8,036 nucleotides of DNA from Betaproteobacteria bacterium. Its GTDB lineage: Bacteria; Pseudomonadota; Gammaproteobacteria; Burkholderiales; Burkholderiaceae_E. How positions within the stretch are numbered: position 1 is the first letter of the stretch; each line of letters begins with the position of its first letter. The translations under genes and the position numbers were made by a program. Below the pieces are notes generated by a model. It did not search any database and was not told the DNA's origin. It saw nothing but the letters and a program-made list of their open reading frames with translations. The stretch covers positions 1 through 8,036 of the forward strand of contig VGHV01000099.1 in assembly GCA_016868095.1 (NCBI GenBank), given 5' to 3'. This document shows, piece by piece, positions 4,785 to 8,036 of the stretch.

Positions 4785-5945
4785 ATGCTTTTCACTGCCG
4801 ACCATCGCGCGATTCAAGATGCCCTGCGTAAGTTTATTGATACTGAAATAAATCCGCACGTCGACGAATGGGAAAGAGCCGAACTCTTTCCTGCACACGA
4901 CTTGTTTAAGAAAATGGGTAAGCTGGGCTTTCTAGGGATCACCAAGCCGCAAGAACATGGCGGCCTTGGGCTGGATTACTCTTACTCTGTGGCGTTTGCA
5001 GAGGCACTAAGGCATATCAATTGCGGCGGCATTCCCATGGCCATTGGTGTTCAAACCGATATGGCCACGCCAGCCCTCGCCCGCTACGGCTCAGATGAAG
5101 TCAAAAAACAATTTCTAGAACCATCAATTAGTGGTGATTTTGTTGCCTGCCTTGGTGTTTCTGAGCCAGGTGCGGGCTCAGATGTCGCATCGATTAGAAC
5201 AAGCGCTAGAAAGGACGGCGACGACTACGTGATTAATGGCGGGAAAATGTGGACGACCAATGGCACACAGGCCGATTGGATGTGCTTGTTGGCCAACACA
5301 TCGGAAGGCGCAGCCCATCGTAATAAAACATTGATTTGTTTGCCAATGAATACCAAGGGCGTGTCGGTTGCGAAGAAATTGAAGAAGGTTGGTATGAATG
5401 CCTCCGATACCGCTCAAATCCACTTCGATGACGTGCGTGTGCCACAGCGTTACCGAATTGGTGAGGAAGGCATGGGCTTTATTTATCAAATGCAGCAATT
5501 TCAGGAAGAGCGGCTCTGGGCTGCAGCGAGTTCAGCAGCTGCAAGCAATGTCATTCTTGAAACGATCGATTATTTGCGTGATCGTATGGCCTTTGGCAAA
5601 CCCTTGCTTGATAACCAATTCATTCAATATAAGCTTGCCGAACTTCAAACCGAAGTCGAGTGTGTACGTTCATTACTTTATCGCGCCACCGAACTTTATG
5701 TAGGCGGCGAAGATGTTTTGCAGCTTGCATCGATGGCGAAGCTTAAGGCAGGTCGCGTTGCCCGAGAAGTCGCTGACTGGTGTGTTCAATTTTGGGGCGG
5801 CATGGGCTATATCGAAGAAACCCGTGTGAATCGGTTCTGGCGTGATACAAGACTTGGATCGATCGGAGGCGGCGCCGACGAGGTCATGCTGGGAATTATC
5901 GCCAAAACCATGGGTATCGTGGTCAGAGCTCGCGAAGGTCATTAA
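4785..5945 (+). CDS. atuD: Acyl-CoA dehydrogenase, citronellyl-CoA dehydrogenase type
   Basis: A 386-residue FAD flavoprotein that would oxidise the saturated alpha-beta bond of an acyl-CoA. In the Pseudomonas acyclic terpene pathway this step is citronellyl-CoA to geranyl-CoA. Domains follow the family order: N-terminal helices (1-115, with EINPHVDEWE and CGGIPMAIGVQTDM), the central beta domain with signature LGVSEPGAGSD (123-133) and NGGKMWTTNG (151-160), then the C-terminal helices with FGKPLLDNQ (270-278) and QFWGGMGYIEE (335-345). The C-terminal position that bears the catalytic Glu in medium-chain enzymes lies in GGG (361-363), so the base is more likely Glu242 in FQEERL, as in isovaleryl-CoA dehydrogenase. 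It sits between the two carboxylase subunit genes. Many N-terminal motifs resemble Pseudomonas AtuD, recalled rather than aligned. A related branched substrate remains possible. Confidence 0.88.
   Translation: MLFTADHRAIQDALRKFIDTEINPHVDEWERAELFPAHDLFKKMGKLGFLGITKPQEHGGLGLDYSYSVAFAEALRHINCGGIPMAIGVQTDMATPALARYGSDEVKKQFLEPSISGDFVACLGVSEPGAGSDVASIRTSARKDGDDYVINGGKMWTTNGTQADWMCLLANTSEGAAHRNKTLICLPMNTKGVSVAKKLKKVGMNASDTAQIHFDDVRVPQRYRIGEEGMGFIYQMQQFQEERLWAAASSAAASNVILETIDYLRDRMAFGKPLLDNQFIQYKLAELQTEVECVRSLLYRATELYVGGEDVLQLASMAKLKAGRVAREVADWCVQFWGGMGYIEETRVNRFWRDTRLGSIGGGADEVMLGIIAKTMGIVVRAREGH
5934..5938 (+). promoter_or_regulatory. Ribosome binding site that selects the GTG start of the alpha subunit (GAAGG)
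   Basis: GAAGG lies inside the last codons of the dehydrogenase gene, 9 bases before GTG 5948. It supports GTG as the start, in agreement with the conserved N-terminus (KSLLIANRGEIACRII) beginning at residue 5. The gap between the genes is only 2 bases, so translation is probably coupled. Confidence 0.6.
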
Positions 5946-5947
5946 GC

Positions 5948-7951
5948 GTGAGACCAATCAAAAGCTTACTCATCGCTAACCGAGGCGAGATAGCCTGCAG
6001 GATCATTCAAAGCGCATCGTCTGCAGGCATGAAGACGATTGCTATTTATAGCGATGCCGACCAAGCGGCTCGCCACACACGCCTTGCTGATGAGGCCTAT
6101 CGTATTGGGCCAGCCGAGCCTACTCAATCCTACCTTCATATCGACGCAATCATCAAGCTCGCAAAGCGTTTAGGTGTTGATGCGATTCATCCAGGCTATG
6201 GATTTTTGTCCGAGAACCCAGCGTTTGCAAAGGCTTGCGAAGAAACCGCGATCATTTTTGTGGGTCCAAGCGCTGCGTCGATGCAAGCATTGGGCAATAA
6301 GTCGGCTGCACGGCGCTTAGCCATTGAGTTGGGTATTCCCGTTCGGCCAGGCTATGAAGGCGACGCTCAAGACGATGACACCTTCCTCGCACAAGCTCAG
6401 AGGATTGGCTATCCCCTAATGATCAAGGCCGCAGCGGGTGGCGGCGGTCGCGGGATGCGTGCGGTTGATCACCAAGCACAGCTGCTACCTGCGCTTCATG
6501 CGGCACGAGCCGAGGCACAAAACGCCTTTGCTAACGATCAGTTACTGCTCGAAGCCTTAGTGAGTGACGCAAGGCATATTGAGATTCAAATTATTGCAGA
6601 TAAGCATGGCAAGGTGTTATCGCTTTTTGAACGAGATTGTTCAAGTCAGCGCCGCCACCAAAAAATTCTTGAAGAGGCACCAGCTACTGGATTGAGCGAT
6701 CAGACGCGTCAGGCGATGAGTGATGCAGCGATCCGTCTAGCCAGGGCTGTTACATATCAAGGCGCTGGTACCGTTGAGTTTTTGCTCGGTACCGACGGTT
6801 CGTTCAGCTTGCTTGAAATGAATACACGCTTACAAGTTGAGCACCCTGTTACAGAAGCCATAACTGGTATCGATCTTGTTGCGCTCCAATTGCAGGTTGC
6901 ACAGGGTCAAGCCCTCGCTCTAAGGCAGGAGGACATTCAGATCAAGGGGCACGCTATCGAAGCGCGTCTTTGTGCCGAGGATCCCGATGAACACTGCCTG
7001 CCCCAATCTGGACCGCTGATTGACTGCCGTTGGCCCCAACTCGAAGCGGTCCGAATCGATCACGGCCTGCTGGCCGGTGTTGACATGCCGCCACACTACG
7101 ACTCCATGATGGCAAAGATTATCGCATGGGGCGAGGACCGATCACAGGCCAGACTGCGTCTGAAGCGAGCACTTGGAAAGATTAAGCTTCTTGGACCGAT
7201 CAGCAATCGGGCACTACTTATCGATGCCCTGGATCAAGCGCCTTTTTGTGAAGATCGCATGCACGATATCGGATGGCTTGAGCGTTGGATGCCCGGTCGC
7301 AAACGCGCACAACCCGAACAACATTGGTTCTTTGCTGCTGCCTCTTGCATCCTGCACCACTTGGGCATCACGCACGGAGAGCTCGCAGGATTTCAGAGCA
7401 CGGGGCACCACAGCGATGGCGGGACCATCATGCGCCAAAGCCTCTTACTTCATGCCCAAGGCACAGACTGCCATATGACAGTCGACGTGCGTCCTGCAGG
7501 GCGAATGGCTTGGCTCATGAAAAGCGATAAGGATGCAGCAGAGACCTGGCACCATGTGCAGCTTGATGAGCATCAACAGGGTTTATATAGGTTACAAATT
7601 GATAATCAGTGCATCGATATACTTTGTATCAGGCGTGCTAACTGCTGGTACATCGATAGCCTCGGCTTTAGCGACCGCGTCAAACTAGCCACGCCGACTG
7701 GGCGCAACCAGACAAGTTATCAACACGGTATCACTCAGCTTCGAAGCCGTATGCATGGACGGGTGATCAGCCTTGAAGTCAACGCTGGCGATTGGGTCGA
7801 AAAAGGCCAACTACTTCTTCAAATTGAAGCCATGAAGATACAACACCATATCGATGCACCTCAGGCTGGTCGTGTGATTGAGATTCATGTGCAGGATCAG
7901 CATCAGGTTGCAGCAGGTCAGCATTTACTTAGTATCGAGGCCAAGGCCTAA
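5948..7951 (+). CDS. atuF: Acyl-CoA carboxylase alpha subunit (biotin carboxylase and biotin carrier), geranyl-CoA type
   Basis: The 667-residue product uses ATP and bicarbonate to carboxylate its own biotin for the AtuC-like beta subunit. Biotin carboxylase comes first (1-447): LLIANRGEIACRII (7-20), HPGYGFLSENP (81-91), ATP-binding Lys118 in GNKSAAR, the glycine loop AAGGGGRGM (162-170), ERDCSSQRRHQK (228-239), and active-site LLEMNTRLQVEHPVTE (288-303) with Glu298 and Arg340 in EARLCAED. A less conserved middle part (about 450-590) matches the subunit-contact (BT) domain in position. The biotinyl domain (about 598-665) holds EAMKIQ with biotin-accepting Lys630; most relatives have EAMKM. 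The GTG start is 2 bases after the dehydrogenase stop. Pairing with the beta gene and the cluster content favour geranyl-CoA carboxylase; methylcrotonyl-CoA carboxylase (LiuD-like) is the alternative. Confidence 0.9.
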   Translation: MRPIKSLLIANRGEIACRIIQSASSAGMKTIAIYSDADQAARHTRLADEAYRIGPAEPTQSYLHIDAIIKLAKRLGVDAIHPGYGFLSENPAFAKACEETAIIFVGPSAASMQALGNKSAARRLAIELGIPVRPGYEGDAQDDDTFLAQAQRIGYPLMIKAAAGGGGRGMRAVDHQAQLLPALHAARAEAQNAFANDQLLLEALVSDARHIEIQIIADKHGKVLSLFERDCSSQRRHQKILEEAPATGLSDQTRQAMSDAAIRLARAVTYQGAGTVEFLLGTDGSFSLLEMNTRLQVEHPVTEAITGIDLVALQLQVAQGQALALRQEDIQIKGHAIEARLCAEDPDEHCLPQSGPLIDCRWPQLEAVRIDHGLLAGVDMPPHYDSMMAKIIAWGEDRSQARLRLKRALGKIKLLGPISNRALLIDALDQAPFCEDRMHDIGWLERWMPGRKRAQPEQHWFFAAASCILHHLGITHGELAGFQSTGHHSDGGTIMRQSLLLHAQGTDCHMTVDVRPAGRMAWLMKSDKDAAETWHHVQLDEHQQGLYRLQIDNQCIDILCIRRANCWYIDSLGFSDRVKLATPTGRNQTSYQHGITQLRSRMHGRVISLEVNAGDWVEKGQLLLQIEAMKIQHHIDAPQAGRVIEIHVQDQHQVAAGQHLLSIEAKA

Positions 7952-7955
7952 GTTC

Positions 7956-8036
7956 ATGTTCCTTCCACGCCAAAGCCTTGCCATACTTGATCCGCTACAA
8001 TGGCAAGAACAACACGATGAGCATCGTGCTATTTAT
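7956..8036 (+). CDS. Start of the next operon gene, product unknown (cut by the window edge)
   Basis: ATG 7956 lies 4 bases after the alpha-subunit stop, with AAGG (7943-7946) 9 bases upstream inside the preceding gene. All 27 codons to the window edge are open (MFLPRQSLAILDPLQ, then WQEQHDEHRAIY). The tight spacing and ribosome site suggest a fifth cluster gene, fourth in the plus-strand operon. The piece is too short to identify. The …EQHDEHRAIY ending loosely resembles the first helix of acyl-CoA dehydrogenases, but this is weak. A hydratase, synthetase or short-chain dehydrogenase would also fit the pathway. Confidence 0.55.
   Translation, partial: MFLPRQSLAILDPLQWQEQHDEHRAIY

Overview
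This 8,036-base window has about 50% GC by eye. It looks like the chromosome of a proteobacterium, probably beta- or gammaproteobacterial. That assignment rests on the Rpn-family C-terminus and on Pseudomonas-like Atu proteins; the window has no rRNA or other phylogenetic marker, so no genus is claimed.

Left region (1-1088). This is a decaying tandem array of the 3' part of an Rpn gene (recombination-promoting nuclease, PD-(D/E)XK 'transposase' family). Copy 1 (2-385) is open to the window edge, so its nuclease domain, if present, lies outside. Copy 2 (549-966) has lost the nuclease region but keeps an intact 109-codon ORF behind an AGGAGG ribosome site. Copy 3 (about 969-1061) is only a remnant. 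Each copy keeps the ribosome site and ATG that would allow separate translation of the small C-terminal protein. In Rpn systems that small protein (RpnS) is made from inside the nuclease gene and restrains the full-length toxin (RpnL). The array therefore looks like a free-standing, duplicated antitoxin part of an anti-phage gene-within-a-gene system. The 163 bases between copies 1 and 2 hold nested inverted repeats and no convincing gene.

Right region (1089-8036). This is an acyclic-terpene/branched acyl-CoA catabolic cluster. An AtuA-like gene (minus strand, 1089-3035) diverges from a plus-strand operon: AtuC-like carboxyltransferase beta subunit (3088-4716), AtuD-like acyl-CoA dehydrogenase (4785-5945), AtuF-like biotin carboxylase/biotin carrier alpha subunit (5948-7951), and the first 27 codons of another gene (7956 onward). 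The 52-base divergent spacer carries a 13-bp imperfect palindrome overlapping a candidate atuA -10 box.

How the genes would work together: the dehydrogenase introduces the 2,3 double bond (citronellyl-CoA to geranyl-CoA in the Pseudomonas pathway), and the alpha and beta subunits carboxylate the gamma methyl of the 3-methyl-2-enoyl-CoA. AtuA belongs to the pathway, but its reaction is not established. A Gly at a position where methylcrotonyl-CoA carboxylases carry Phe favours geranyl-CoA (C10) over methylcrotonyl-CoA (C5) as substrate. The later hydratase and lyase steps are not in the window. No tRNA, rRNA, CRISPR array, complete insertion sequence or convincing intrinsic terminator was seen.
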